Positions 9,969-22,341 of a stretch of DNA of 64,000 nt are shown here, in pieces. Both the position numbers and the translations under genes were made by a program. Each line of letters opens with the position of its first letter. The first letter of the stretch is position 1. The notes beneath the pieces are model-generated. The model worked only from the letters and a program-made list of their open reading frames with translations. It had not been told where the DNA came from and searched no databases. The DNA is from Voacanga thouarsii (taxonomy: Eukaryota > Streptophyta > Magnoliopsida > Gentianales > Apocynaceae), in the NCBI GenBank assembly GCA_026120185.1, contig JANUWF010001688.1:1-64000 (forward strand). Reading direction: 5' to 3'.

Positions 9969-11460
9969 TGCTCGTTGCCTTTTTCTGTTGAAACACTTAT
10001 ATCATCATTATCATTTCTAGAAGAATACATGTTTGATTCATCAAACACGATATGTACGGATTATTCCACACATAGAGTTCTCTAATTGTATACTATATAT
10101 ACCTTTTATTGGTAGAATATCCAAGAAATATAGCCTCATTAGATTTTCTATCAAATTTCCCAATATTGTCACTAGTGTTGAGCATAAAATATTTGCATCA
10201 AAAAATTTTAAACTATGAAATGGATAGGACTTTATCAAATATCAGTTCAAAAGGAGTTTTTCTTTGGAATGGTCTAAGCATAACACGATTGATAATGTAG
10301 TAAGGTGCATTTACTGCTTCAGCCGAAAAATATGTTGCAATGGAATTTTCACAAAGCATCGATCTTGCTATTTCTTGCAAGGTTCTATTTTTCCCCTCAA
10401 CCACACCATTTTGTTGAGGGGTTTTTGCTGCTGAAAAATTGTGTGAGATACCACTTTCCTCACAAAATTTTTGTAAAGTCATGGTTGCGAAATTCTCTAC
10501 CATTATCACTTCGAACAGAGATGAGTTTGCAACCAAGACAGTTTTGAACATGTTTGGGCAGTTTTGAGAATTTAGTAAAGGCTTCATCTTTTTGAGCAAG
10601 AAATGTGGTCTAAGTAAATCTTGAGAAGTCATCCACAATTACATAAGCATACATTTTACCACCAAGGCTAGTGGTCCTCATTGGTCCAAATAAATCCATG
10701 TGTATGAACTCAAGAGGTTTTGAAGTTAAATTCATTTTCTTGGGCTTAAAAGAGGTTTTAGTTTGTTTTCCAAATTGGCAAGCATCACATACTCGATTCT
10801 TATCAAATCTCATTTTGGGCAGCCCTCAAACTAGTTCTTTTGAAGATAATTTTAGCAAATAAATAGTTACATGTCCTAGCCTTCTATGCCAGAGATAGCT
10901 ATCATCTTTATTTACAAAGAGGTATATAATTTCATAATCAAAAAGATCACAAAGATAGATGACATAAACATTTCCAACACATGATTAGCAACAAAAATAG
11001 TTTAATTTATGGAACTATTTATAATAATGCAAGAATCTTTTTCAAACATAACTTTGCATCCATTATCACATAATTGGCTGATACTAAGAAGATTATACTT
11101 TAATTCATCAATTAATAACACTTGCTTGATGATGGTTGAAGATCCCTCACCAATATTACCTATCCATAGAAATTTTCCTTTCTTTTTGTCTTCAAAAGTG
11201 ACAAATCTATCGTTTGTAGCTTGAATATTTTTCAGCAGTCCGATATTCCCAGTCATGTGACGTGAGCATCCACTAGCCAAAAGCCATTTTCCGGTGCTCT
11301 ACATAAGACGAAAGAGTCACTTTTGGCACCCATATTTTTTTTAGGTCCATAGGGGTTAGTGATGGTTGCTTTCACCTTCCAAACAGTTTTCATGCCAAAT
11401 TGCACCTTTTTTCCTAATATGACACTTAGATGCTTTGTGACCAAAATTTTCACAATATGT
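9969..11460 (-). pseudogene. SIRE-like copia protease and integrase
   Basis: Read right to left: protease with SGCSRHMTG and LKYNLLSISQLCDNGCKVMF (11280-11002; the D of the usual DSG is lost), then GAG-pre-integrase, then integrase. The integrase shows the start of the zinc-binding/catalytic region CQFGKQTKTSF, HMDLFGPMRTTS and VIVDDFSRFT (10813-10610). It continues with CEESGISHNFSA, TPQQNGVVEGKNRTLQEIA and the C-terminal piece FDRKSNEAIFLGYS up to the insertion at 9969. The catalytic Glu context NGVVEGKNRT is kept. Frameshifts separate the blocks. The continuation (linker and RT) lies at 5698-3985, beyond the inserted long unit, in the same orientation. Confidence 0.88.
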
Positions 11461-12960
11461 GCAACAACTATGTGTTATATGTGATGGATCAATTCTTACA
11501 AAATGAAATTTGTGACTTTAAGTTTTAATATCATGTCTATATCCTAGACCATTTTGATTTCTAGCAGTGTGTTATGTCCAAAGAAAATTTTCAAATTGTT
11601 TTTGCTTTTAGCAAACTTTTCAATGCATGTGGTAATATCATCAACTCTACTTTTTATATCATCAAATTACTGGCCATAGTTTCAAGAAAGTAAATTTTAT
11701 CACATGAGCATTTATTTTATAAAGACAAATGATACAATAAGGTGATGATAATGTTTTGTTCAATGCCCAAGCGCGTATATGACTTAAGTAAGATTTCGTT
11801 TTCATTTAACAACATTGTGTTCTCTTTTAATAAGGAATCAATTTTTATCTTTATTTCTTTGTTTCTTCTAGACAACTTCTTTAGTTCATAAAACATATCA
11901 ATAAGCAATTCGCTAGGATCAACATGCTTTTCATAATATAAGTCATGTAAATCAGTAGTCATGTTAGGAGATGTAGGATTTACCTATCCTCTATAGCCAT
12001 GAAGCATGTGTTGGCCTTTTCTTTTTCAGAATTGTAGCTTTCTTCAGTTTTAGATTCTGCCTCATCCCAGGTTCCAATTAGTCCTTTCCATTTGATCAAC
12101 ATTTTATCCTTCTTTTTCTTTCTAAACTGCTTGGCCTCATTCTCTTTGGCCATTGGACAATTAGCAATGTAATGTTCTGTGCTTTTGTATTCAAAGCATT
12201 GAGGTTTGAAAGAGGAAGTTTGTCCTTTCTTTTTTACAAACCTTTTACCCTTTTTGAAATGTCCCTTTCTAAACATTTTATTAAACTTTCTAGCAACCAT
12301 GGCTAATTTCTCTATGTCTATATCAGTGCCATCATCATATTCAGACTGATCACTATTAGTCTCTTCATCAACTGCTTTTAAAACAGTTTCTCATTTGCCT
12401 TTCTCATTATCATCATCATCATATTCTTAAAACCTTTTATGTTTCATTTCGTGGGTCAAAAGAGAGCTAATTAGCTCTTCAGTAGGTAAGCTATTTAGAT
12501 CTTTTGATTCTTCTATGGCCAAGGTTTTTAGCTGCCAACTTTTTGGCAAAGCATCAAACAGTTTTCTATTTGGCTCTCCGAGAGAGTAAATTTTTCAATG
12601 GGCCTTTAGACCATTCATGATGTTTGTGAAACGAGTGAAAATATCAATGATGTTCTCACTTGGCTTCATATTGAACAATTCGTAGTCTTGGGTCAACATT
12701 CTTAGCTTTGATTCTTTTACTTGATTTGTCCCCTCTTAGGTGACCTCAAGTAGCCTCCACATATCGTGAGCTAAGTTACGGCCACTTACTCGGTTATATT
12801 CAGTTGCATCAAAGGCACAACATAGAATGTTCATAACTTGAAAATTTATTGTCATTTTATCATTGTCTTCAGCATCATATTCGTCAATCTGTTTCAGAAC
12901 CATTCGACCTTCAACACTTTTAGAAAAAATAAATGGTCTTTCTTCAATCAAATTCTATAG
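11461..12960 (-). pseudogene. SIRE-like copia gag
   Basis: On the minus strand, 12951-12736 encodes part of the capsid (residues such as NILCCAFDATEYNRVSG and LAHDMWRLLEVT). 12300-11980 encodes a very basic segment (FKKGKRFVKKK) and a degenerate zinc knuckle in which CFEYKSTEHYIANC has lost one Cys of the usual CxxC, followed by the acidic ATWD-like region (LIGTWDEAESKTEE, CFMAIEDR). 11962-11717 is a coiled-coil-like segment rich in Lys, Leu and Asn. Stops and frameshifts break it. The order gag, protease, integrase, RT, RNase H identifies Ty1/copia. The PBS and 5' LTR follow directly upstream (13135-14367). Confidence 0.82.
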
Positions 12961-13134
12961 CTTAAAATTAATTGAGCATACATAGATCTTCATGCGATTT
13001 TTCAAGAATGTAAAATTGCTCCCAATGAACAATGAGGTCTATTTGTTGAAGATCCCTTCATATAAGGAAGAGATGAGGTATTTACCATGAGGAGTTTTTC
13101 TACAAGGTTGCTAAGCCAAAGAAATGTAGACCAA

Positions 13135-13147
13135 CTCTCTGATACCA
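13135..13147 (-). other. Primer-binding site, initiator-Met tRNA type
   Basis: The minus strand reads TGGTATCAGAGAG, matching the usual plant copia PBS (TGGTATCAGAGC) complementary to the 3' end of initiator tRNA-Met. It lies two to three bases from the end of the LTR at 13150, fixing the element's orientation and 5' end. Confidence 0.85.
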
Positions 13148-13149
13148 AT

Positions 13150-14367
13150 TGAAAAACCTTAGGGGGTGAAAAAGGTTTTTGGCAAATTTAAACACTTTTT
13201 CAAAATCTGATTTTCCAAAACCTCTTTTGGTTTTAAAGTCAGATTGCGATGTATGAAGGTTAAGAGAAATAGAAATTCATGCAACATTAAAGAGATATCT
13301 AGGATCTTTAAGAGTTGTGTTAAGTGTTGTGCAATCAATAAAATATTAAAGATGGGTTGGTGAAAGTCATAAAGGTCTCTTCAAGAGATTGAAAAACTTT
13401 GTGTCGAGAAGTTCACAAATAATCAAAAATAAATGCAAGGAGAATGAACAAGGGATTTATAGTGTTTCGAACCTCAAAAATCTATGTCCACTGCCTTATA
13501 TTCACACTTAAGGATTTTAAACTATGTCACTACAAATCTCAATTAGATCAATGGTGTGTGACTATAAAAATTACACAAGAGGATCACTACACTTTGTTTT
13601 ACCTAAAACCTCTCAACCAACTACCAATTAAGGCTCACCCCGAATAGGTTTCACACCACAACCATGATATACAAAGCATTGGAGAAATGAGACCGACATA
13701 GCACATAAATATGAACAGATATACAAATAGATGTGCACTAACACCTTTTTACCTTTGGAACAATTTAATTTCACTCTATGAAGCACAAATGAAAAGGGAG
13801 ATTTTTGTAATCTGAAGTGTAAGAGTGTTTCTAAAATGGATAGCACAAAAATCTACGTCAAAATTGAGTTTTAAAAGTTTTTGTAGTGGCAAAAATTAAG
13901 ACAGCAACAACTAGTTTTTTTCACTATCAGATTTTTCAAAGTTTTGGACTCAAAGATCGGAAGAACGTATATCTAAAAAGTGAGTCCAAAATGGCACTTT
14001 TCTTGGAAGAAACATTTAGACATTGTTCTAGAGCTTTGGATGAAGATTTGGGATGTAGAGTCCATTTAAACCACTCAATCCAAACATCTGAAAGTTTACT
14101 CTTTGAGATCATTTTATTTGTATGCTTCAAGGTAGAAATAAATTGAATCATAAGGTAAAGAGACATAGGAATTTACACATAATACCTTGGAAAACTATTC
14201 CTAGTCTAAACTTCTTTGACAAGGACTTCTTGGAATGCAATTTTTTAAGCTTGTCTTATACTTGATCACCCATTCTTGGAATCCATTGTTCAAGAGTTTC
14301 TTAGCAATCTCATTTCTACGCCTGGGAAGAACTGAGGTCAAACATGTCCTATCACATATAGATCACA
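13150..14367 (-). mobile_element. 5' LTR of the SIRE-like copia element
   Basis: The inner end is fixed by the PBS: the minus strand ends CCCCCTAAGGTTTTTCA just before ATTGGTATCAG. The outer end is placed at about 14367, where the minus strand starts TGTGATC and a copia gag-protease scrap begins. Small open frames inside have no recognisable product. No partner LTR is found at the other end of the element, so the outer limit rests only on the TG and the change of sequence. Confidence 0.65.
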
Positions 14368-14430
14368 TAAGTTAGTCCTCATCAATGTTTGTCATAAGTC
14401 AAAATGCAGGAGAATGCCCTTAGGGCTAAT
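14368..14430 (+). pseudogene. Scrap of copia gag-protease junction
   Basis: About 57 bases nearly repeat 592-652 (both contain AGTTAGTCCTCATCAATG and end AGGGCT). In 1-652 this stretch lies just after the gag zinc knuckle. Here it is isolated between the SIRE-like LTR and an AT-rich region. Too short to encode anything. Confidence 0.6.
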
Positions 14431-15535
14431 AGAATATTTGTAGAAAAATAATTTTATGCAAGGACTTACTTTGTTGTCATATCTCACAGATAAAATGCTC
14501 CTAATGTCTTAATCAGTGGAACCTAGTCCCTCTAGAGAAAATAGAAAATACTTGTCAATACCTACCCAACAATTCTTTTAGCATCCAAGCATAAGCATAT
14601 AATCACCTTAATTCACTATTATACTTAACCAGCATTGACAAACCTCATTCAACACTTATCTTAACATAGCACCGAAATAGTTCAACTTCTAACAAGTCAT
14701 TAAACTATTTCGAACAACAAATATCTTCATCCCAAACATTACACACTAGCTATGAAATCATTTCCCAACTCTCTAAGTGTCCAAAGCACGTGTTCCATAA
14801 CCCAAAAATTTAATAATAACAATAATATTAATAATAACTATTATTGATATTGTTGTCCAATAATAATAAATTAGCTAATATTTGTAGGTAAAAAGGATAA
14901 TTTTAGTACTTATAATTAATAAATAATATTTTACAAATAATATCCAATAAATGATAAATAATGAATTTTAATAATAATAAGCATTAAATATTAATAAATA
15001 TTAAATAACTTCTTGATAATTAGTATTTAATAAATAGTAAATAACAATAAATGATATATTATAATATTAAATTATATATAAACAAATTAATAATAATGAT
15101 ATTAGCATTAATAATATTGATAAATAATGGTATTAAATATTAATAAACTACAATTATTAATCTTCAATAATAACAGCTAATAATTGACATGGAAACAAAC
15201 ACTTTTAATGATTTTAGTAACATTTAATAAATTACAATTTAGGTAACAGTATCAACAAATAACTAATCTTAATTAGAACAATAATAACAATAAATATCAT
15301 AGAAAATTAAATCACAATGTGACATCTTATAAAGTTGACAAAGTTATATCATTCTATCCTGCATATTCAGGTAAAACTAGTATATATTGCAAGACACAAT
15401 CACGTAATTATAATTTATCAGCATATCGAAGGACTATGAGAAAATACAAACACAGCGGAATATAGTAAATTTAATTTTTTCCCCTAGCTAAAGACTAGGA
15501 ATACTTTTTGGGATGCTTAGGCTAAATAACCTGTG
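14431..15535. other. AT-rich non-coding stretch
   Basis: Dense AAT/TAA/ATT repeats at 14805-15310 resemble the AT-rich blocks inside the long-LTR units, but no termini or direct repeats were found. No gene seen. It separates the SIRE-like element from the 5'-truncated plus-strand copia. Confidence 0.5.
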
Positions 15536-16100
15536 TTATATTCAGGTTCGACAAAGCTTCTTATGTTGGAGCGTTCACTTGTTCCACGAGAATTGCATAC
15601 CATGTTTGCTGACAAGAGCTAGCCCGTAAGGTAGGAAGCTCTTAGGTCAATCATGAATACTAGGATGGATGAGGGGACATCAATTCGAGAGCATCTGCTC
15701 AAGATGATTGCCTAATTCAAGGAGGCAGAGGTCCTAGGCACAACGATAGATCCTGAAAACCAAATTGACATGGTTCTTTAAACTTTTTCAACTTTATATT
15801 CTCAATTCAAGTTGAACTACAATATGAACAAGTTAGATATGAATCTCACGGAGCTTATGAAAAAGCTCCAGGCGACAGATAAAATTATGAAGCCTGTGTC
15901 AAAGGTTTTAGTCTCTTGTTTTGCTTCTTCTTCTGGCATTAAGGCAAAGCCCAAGAAATTTAAGAAGAAGAAGGTCCAAAATAATGTTGGGGTCCATTCC
16001 AAGGCATCTGGTCAGGCCAAGCACAATGGGAAGCCCAAAGGCAAATGCTTCAAGTATGGCAAGAAGGGCTTTGGAAGAAAGATTGTCCGAACTTCCTAGC
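15536..16100 (+). pseudogene. Copia gag, 5'-truncated (element at 15536-20461)
   Basis: The translation begins inside gag (MLERSLVPRELHTMFADKS-like) and runs through EHLLKMIA and LNYNMNKLDMNLTELMKKLQ (15812 on) into a Lys-rich segment and a decayed zinc knuckle (CFKYGKKGFGRK; the second Cys, the His and the last Cys are lost). Several stops are present. No 5' LTR or PBS precedes it, so the element is truncated at about 15536. It belongs to the same broad copia group as the host element at 34307-59469, with NYNMNK corresponding to NYQMNK. Confidence 0.82.
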
Positions 16101-16104
16101 CAAG

Positions 16105-17580
16105 TCAACTTCAGGTATTACTCTATGGCTAAAGTCTATTTTGATGGTTAGATCAACGTCTTTCTGGATAGTTGATTCTGGAGACACTAACCATACATGT
16201 GACTCTTTGCAGGGGTTTAGTAGGATAAGAAGACTCAGTAAGGGTGAATATAGACTTTAAGTCGGCAATAGAGCAAGAATATAGGTCGAAGCAGTGGGAT
16301 ATCTTGAGCTTATTTTTTATTGTAAAAAGAAGTTAATTTTAAAATATATTTTTATATGTTTCTTATTTTAAACTAAATTTGATTTCAGTTTCCAAAATGA
16401 CGAATCAAGGATATTCTGTTTCTTTCTATTTTTGGTGTTTCCACCAGTAGAGATGGTAATTTAATTTGTACTAGAAACATGTATGGAAATCTCTTTTATA
16501 TATATCCTATTAGAAATCAAGTAAATAATATTCAAACTAAATCTGATAAATAAAGAGAGAGAGAGAGAGAGGCCATATCAAATGAATCGTATTTGTGGTA
16601 TCTATGATTGGGACATATAAATCCCAATTTCATTTAGAGGCTAATCCATGAGGGACCTAGGTTCATTAAGATTGGAAGAAGAGCCATTGTGTGAATCTTA
16701 CCTTAAAGGTAAAATGACCAAAAGGTCCTTGGCAAAAAAGGCGGATAGGGCTTTGAAAATACTAGCACTAGTTCATGCGAATGTTTGTGGCCCAACGACT
16801 ACACCAGCTAGAGGAGGCTATGAGTACTTTATCATTTTCATAGATGATCACACTTATTTTTGTTATATTTATCTGATAAGGTACAAGTCTGACTCTTTTA
16901 ATAAATTCAAGGAGTTTAAGGCTGAAGTGGAGCATCAAACAGGTAAATTAATTAAAATTTTGAAATCAAATCGCAGTGGAGAGTCATCGTTGAGTTTAAG
17001 GATTATTTGGTACATCACGGCATGGTATCTTAGTTAACTGCGCCTAGGACTTCCTAGAAGAATGAAGTAGTTGAAAGAAGAAATAGCACCTAAATGGAAA
17101 TAGTCAGAAGCATGATGAGTTATGCGTTTCTTCCTTTTTTTTTTTTGGAGGTAAGCCTTAGAAACAATGACATACATTTTGAACTTGGTGCCTTTTAAAT
17201 CAGTACTTAGAACACCCTATGAGATGTGGATTAGACAAAAGCCCAGTTTGAACCATCTCAAGATATGGGGTTATCCAACTTATGTGTTAACAAAAAAATG
17301 TAAGCTGGAACCAAGAACAGAGTTATGCTACTTCGTTGGGTACCCAAAAGGAACAAGATGTGAATATTTCTATCATGCTCAAGAGTATAAAGTACTTGTT
17401 AGTACTAATGCTAGATACTTAGAGGATGAACAAATATCTTCCACCATGGGTTCAAGTAGAATAAAGTTAGAAGAGAAGTTGGTCACTGATTCAACTTCAG
17501 GTACTTCTAACACTTCGATTGAGAAACTAAGAGAAATACTATTGGACATTCTTGTATAAACTGGGCCTTATCATAGTAGG
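16105..17580 (+). pseudogene. Copia protease and integrase
   Basis: Protease: FWIVDSGDTNHTCDS at about 16159-16206 (normal copia DSGATNHVC, so the Asp-Ser-Gly is kept). GAG-pre-integrase follows with several stops and an in-frame (GA)n tract at 16554-16572. Integrase runs from SYLKGKMTKR through HANVCGPTTTPARGGYEYF, FIDDHTYFCYIYLIRYKSDS and LIKILKSNRSGES (16648-17037), then the VVERRNST region. The C-terminal part at 17167-17559 has MWIRQKPSLNHLKIWGYPTY and CYFVGYPKGTRCEYFY. Two catalytic Asp positions are Asn (HANVCGP for HADVCGP, KSNR for RSDR); the Glu of VVERRN is kept. A T-rich stretch near 17138 adds a frameshift. Confidence 0.85.
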
Positions 17581-18900
17581 AGGATCACAAGAGTTCCACA
17601 AAGGTGCATCGAAGAGATATATGATCTAGTCTCTGATTATCAGGAACAAGATCATACTAGGTACAATGAGGCCATTATTGTTGTAGACAAATGGTAGCTA
17701 GCCATGAACACCAAGATTAAGTCCATGTACTTCAATCAGGTCTGGGATCTTCTCATTGCACTTGATGGGATAAACCCATTGGTTGTAAGTGGGAATACAA
17801 GAGGAAGAGAGGTGCAGATGGAAAGGTTAAAACCTATAAAGCAAGGTTGGTTGCTAAAGGTTATACTCAGCAAGAATGGATCAATTATTAGGAAACCTTT
17901 TAACCAGTAGTCATGCTTAAGTTTATCCGAATTTTCCTAGCCATTGCATGTCATTATAACTACGAGATATGGTAAATGGCTATCAAGACAACCTTCTTAA
18001 ATGGCTATTTTAGCGAAAACATCTATATATTCCAGCTAGAAGGTTCTATTGCTAGAGGTTAAGAACAAATGGTCTGTAAGCTTAACAAGTCCATCTATGA
18101 ACTTAAACAAATGTCATGAGCGTGGAACATACGTTTTGATAAAACTGTGAAAGCTTATTGTTTCATTCAAAACGTGGATTAACCATATGTGTATAGGAAA
18201 TAAGACAGTGGCAAGGTGAATTTCTCGGTACTTTATGTAAATGACATTCTACTAATTGGAAATGATATAGGGATATTGTCATCTATAAAAGCTTGTCTAT
18301 CTAGTTAATTTAGCATGAAAGACATGGGGGAAACTAGCTACATTTTAGGTATGATGCTTCTTAGAGATAAGAAGCGGATAATGTTAGGCTTATCCCAGTC
18401 TGGTTATATGGACAAGATATTTGTTAAGTACAACATGGATTAATGTAAAGAGGCTATTATACCCTTTAAACATGGATTATACTTATCTTTCAAGCAGTGT
18501 CCTCAGGCATAAGAAGACAAGCAAAAAATCAGCAAGATCCCTTATGCTTCGGCTGTGGGAAGTCTTCTGTATGTTATCCTTTGTACTAGGCTAGATATCT
18601 GCTTTGCATTAGGCATGGTTAGTAGATATCAGTCAAACCTAGAGGAAGCTCACTAGAAAGCTATAAAGTATATACTCAAATATCTTAAGGAACCTCGAAA
18701 CCATAGGAAGGGCAAGCATATAGAGAGAAAGTATCACCTCACCCAAGAGTTCAACCAGAAATAGGAGATTGTGGTTGATCAGATTTCGTCTGTCAACAAT
18801 CTGGCATATCACTTTACCATGCCTTTTATAGAAAAGGTGTTTCATAGAAACTTAGGTGTCATAAGGGTAGGAACTTATGGACTTTCTTAGTCATTGTAGT
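17581..18900 (+). pseudogene. Copia reverse transcriptase with RNase H core deleted
   Basis: Across several frames one can read NTKIKSMYFNQVWDL (17704 on), the palm-region remnants, YVNDILLIGND at about 18237 (YVDD changed to YVND), FSMKDMGETSYILGM, IPYASAVGSLLYVI and AIKYILKYLKEPRNHRK at about 18655-18710. The reading then jumps directly to HIERKYHL and ISSVNNLAYHFTMPFIEKVFH, the end of RNase H. The middle of RNase H, with its DxD and ST-xEAEY motifs, is missing, so about 80-100 codons were deleted near 18710. Many stops. The polypurine tract AAGTGGGAGA (18903-18912) follows, then the 3' LTR. Confidence 0.83.
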
Positions 18901-18913
18901 GCAAGTGGGAGAT

Positions 18914-20461
18914 TGTTAGAAAGCAAGCCCTCAAAGACTATGTATTTTGTGTAAACATATTACAATAAAATGTTTATTTATTTAATATAGTTTGCTTGTT
19001 ATTTTGTTGCATATTTAAGATCCAAGTATGACAAGTAATAGTCTATGTGTTGGGTCATTTATCACAGTAAGGTATAGACTATGGGTACTTAGCATACAAG
19101 TAAAATGTAGTTCTTAGTTGTTTGACGGAACTTGGCAATTTATCAAGATAAGACTATTATGCCATGAGTTCTAATGAGGAATCTTGAATTAGTGAGTAAT
19201 TCACTCACATCATTGGCATAAGTATATTTTGAATACGTAGAACTAGACTTGTAATAGTAATCTCTCTTAAAGTGCTATAATTATAAAGACCAGACTAAAC
19301 CTACTGCAGCGTGGATGGATACCTTTATACTTGAGTATGAGTTGGTGGTCTAGTGAAGCTAGAGTTTTATACTTTGATGTATGTTGGGCAAGATTCTTTT
19401 GTGAGATTAATATCCTTGTATGTTAGCTGTATTCCTCTAGTTAGCTAAGATGGACTCATGCAACAAAGTTTCTATGCTTCACTTAGTGAAGTTAAATCAC
19501 CTCCTTGTGATTGTCTGGGATAATCTAATGATCCAGAGCTCTGGGAACGTGACACTAGAATATGTGCTTTTGGGTAGCTTCCACTGATAAGCAAGTACGT
19601 TGAAGTGAGTCGTGGATTATCATACTAGTATATCTCTTGGTCCCCATAGTAGCTTAAGTTACCTTAGTGTTGTTTAAATACAATTTAGACATAATGGATA
19701 ATTATATGGAAAAGAATAAAATTTATTTTGAGTTTCCAATTAGAATTAATTAATTAGTTTTAGATTTTTATAAGGCCCAGAAAAGATAATTAATTAAATA
19801 AGAGAATTGGGTTGGAATAAATTAATTAATTGGACTGATATACGTTGACAAATATTAAAAGTCCAATAAGAATTAATTAATTAGTCTTGGGTATCTAATG
19901 AAACCCATAAAAGTTTATTAATTAATTAACATGATTGGGCATGTCTTAGACTGATTCATGAGCACAACACCAAGCCCATTAGGGCTTGATGATTTTGGCC
20001 ATTAGGGCTTGAGAATGCCCTAAGGCTGGCAAAATTAAGAAAAAAGGAGAAGGCAAAAATAATGACGTTAATTTTTCCTTATTCTCTCTAGTGTGCCGTC
20101 TCTCCCTCTCACTCTCTGTTCCACATTCTTCTTTTTATTCTATCGTGGAGAGTATGTTAATTATCCAAAGAAGGAGCTTTCACAAAGCTAACCCAAGATC
20201 AAGGTAGAGTCATACTGCAGAAAATGAAGAGAGAAAGCTTGGAGACGCTTGATGCGTAGGAGTAGAAGATTGGCGAGAACACCGGTCGAACCATAGGCGC
20301 CTCCTTCTCCCCTTCCAATGCAAGTTCCAGTGTAACCCAGACCCTTGTTAGTTAATCCGTGCCCAATAAAGAAATGTAAGTACTCTTTCCTAGATGTGGC
20401 TCGAAAAACTGAAAAATTTTCCGCTTTGCTTTTCTTTGATGTTTTCTGTTTTGATCCTTCA
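18914..20461 (+). mobile_element. 3' LTR of the plus-strand copia (1,548 bp)
   Basis: Starts TGTTAGAAAGCAAGCCCTCAA directly after the purine tract and ends TTTTGATCCTTCA. The opposite-strand LTR at 26326-28074 is the same family: both share the CCTCAAAGACTATGTATT start and the TGATCCTTCA end. Inside, 19740-19940 is full of TTAATTAATTA-type repeats and a CT-rich stretch lies near 20100. The LTR ends give the element's 3' boundary; its 5' LTR is missing, so the TSD cannot be checked. Confidence 0.82.
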
Positions 20462-20539
20462 AGACCTTAGGCATCCTTGAGAAGAGATGTAGAGAAACAC
20501 TATTATCAATGCATAACTTGTATGTGAGCTAAATATAGG

Positions 20540-21575
20540 TCACTTCCATATGATTGTACACTTCTTTACCCACTGCAAATGCTCCTTGGGTTTATATTTC
20601 ATTGGATTTTATCATAGGATTGCGTAGATCAAAAGGGGGCAAGGACTCCATACTTGTGGTTGTTGAAAGATTCTCAAAAATGGCTCATTTTGTGTCTTGT
20701 TCCAAGACTAATAATACTTCTTATATTGCAAATTTATTCTTCAAGGAAGTGGTGAGGATGCATGGATTCCAAAGACCATTGTGTCAGATAGGGACAATAA
20801 ATTTCTTAATCATTTTTGTAGGGTTGTAAGGAATAAACTTAGCACTAATCTTTTGTTTTCCATAACTTGTCACCCCTAAATGGATGGGCAAATGGAATTG
20901 GCCAACCGAACACTCACTTAACTCTTGAGGACCATTATCAAGAAAAACTTGAAGAATTAGGGAAAATGCTTGCCACACATTGAGTTTGCTTACAATCGGG
21001 CTATCCATTCAACTACTTCTTAATCTCTTTTTGAAGTTGTGTATGTTTTTAATCCTCTAACGCCTTTGGATTTAGTTCCTTTTCCTATAGGAGAATGAAT
21101 GAATCTTGATGGAGCCAAGAAGGTAGAAGTGGTGAAGGTTCTCCATGAAAAAATTAAGGTAGCTATTGCAAAGTGAAATGAAGAAACTACCCTTAAGTGC
21201 AACCAAGGAAGGAAAAAGATTTCATTTGAGCCTGGTGATTGGGTTTTGGTGCACCTTCCCAAGGAGAGATTTCCTACTCATTTGATATGCAAGTTAGACC
21301 CAAGAGGTGATGGACCCTTCTAAGTCATTAGCCAAGTTGGAGATAATGCCTACAAGATTGATTTACCCGGTGAGTATAAAGTAAGTGCTACGTTTAATAT
21401 TAGTGGCTTGACTACTTTTGATATAGGAGATGATTCATGGAAGAATCAACTTCAAGAAGGGGGAAATTATAGGAATAAAGCTAACCAAGAAGTTCAATCT
21501 CAAGAAGGCAGAACAAAATTGCAATGGCCAATAACAAGATCACGAACTAAGGGGGTCATGCTCAGAATGACATGA
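20540..21575 (+). pseudogene. Ty3/gypsy integrase fragment
   Basis: 20554-20829 encodes APWVYISLDFIIGLRRSKGG, VVVERFSKMAHFVSC and [17 protein letters not shown], the integrase core of Ty3/gypsy elements (usual D of the VDRFSKMAHF motif changed to E). Further frames give HIEFAYNRAIHSTTS, the basic C-terminal segment KISFEPGDWVLVHLPKERFP, DPRGDGPF and VISQVGDNAYKIDLPGEY, and the tail ATFNISGLTTFDIGDDS then LQEGGNY. Protease, RT and RNase H are absent, and several stops and frameshifts break it. It begins soon after the copia LTR end at 20461. The tail resembles that of many plant gypsy polyproteins; the lineage was not determined. Confidence 0.85.
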
Positions 21576-22341
21576 GAAAATCCACTATCTCTAGTGAGAG
21601 TTGTGATGTAAGCTATAGGGTCATTGAAACACTCTCGCACATAATCTTTTATTGAAAATAGAGTTTTCAGCCCAAAAATGTTTTTTATAATCTTATGGTT
21701 TCATTAAATTTAATAAAAATCTAAAAATCAATATTATTCTCTATGTCAAGGATTAAATCCTTTGATAGAATAAACTATGAATTTATTTTACTATTCTAAA
21801 TTAACAACCAAGTTAAGCTTTATTAAATAACCAAAAGTTCAACATTATTCCCTATGTCGAGGATTATACCCTTTAAGAGAATTAACCATGAACTTTTTTA
21901 ATTTAAAGTTTCTTAGATTTTAAACATTTTATCAAAAAATCATCCTATCTAGTAAGACTTTGGTCTCACAAGAACTTGCGCATTTGATCACAAAAACGAA
22001 ATATGCAGCATAACAAAAGTAAACTTTTTCATGCTCAAACTATTCATTTATTCCTAAGTGACCAAATAGTGGATTAAACATCATCAATTAAAAATTAATG
22101 ATCATATTTAATCCAATGGTGGTTCCATCCTTTACTATTCAATTTCATGCAAATTATTCATCCATAGATAAATAAAACTACTGCAAAAAATTAACCTCAT
22201 ACAATGGTTTCCAAACATGATTACATCAAGGGAAAATTTGAGGTACAAAACTTTAACAGTACTCTCCCTTTTCTTGGACAAAATTGTGCACATCCGCCTC
22301 TGGGCAGAGTGGACCTGGCACCTAGTCCATTGGGCGCTCCT
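21576..22341. other. Non-coding stretch left of the long unit
   Basis: The first part follows the gypsy pol end and may be its 3' flank or LTR. The last 100 bases or so, which contain AGAGTGGACCTGGCACCT, resemble 25885-25905 on the other side of the inserted unit, so this edge may be the leader of the minus-strand copia whose LTR is 26326-28074. No gene. Confidence 0.45.
21728..21906. repeat. Pair of diverged direct repeats of about 65 bp
   Basis: 21728-21795 and 21839-21906 share ATTATTCYCTATGTC, AGGATTA, CCTTT and the AGA..AA..ATGAA order, offset by about 111 bases. Probably an old tandem duplication in the flank of the gypsy fragment. Confidence 0.55.
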
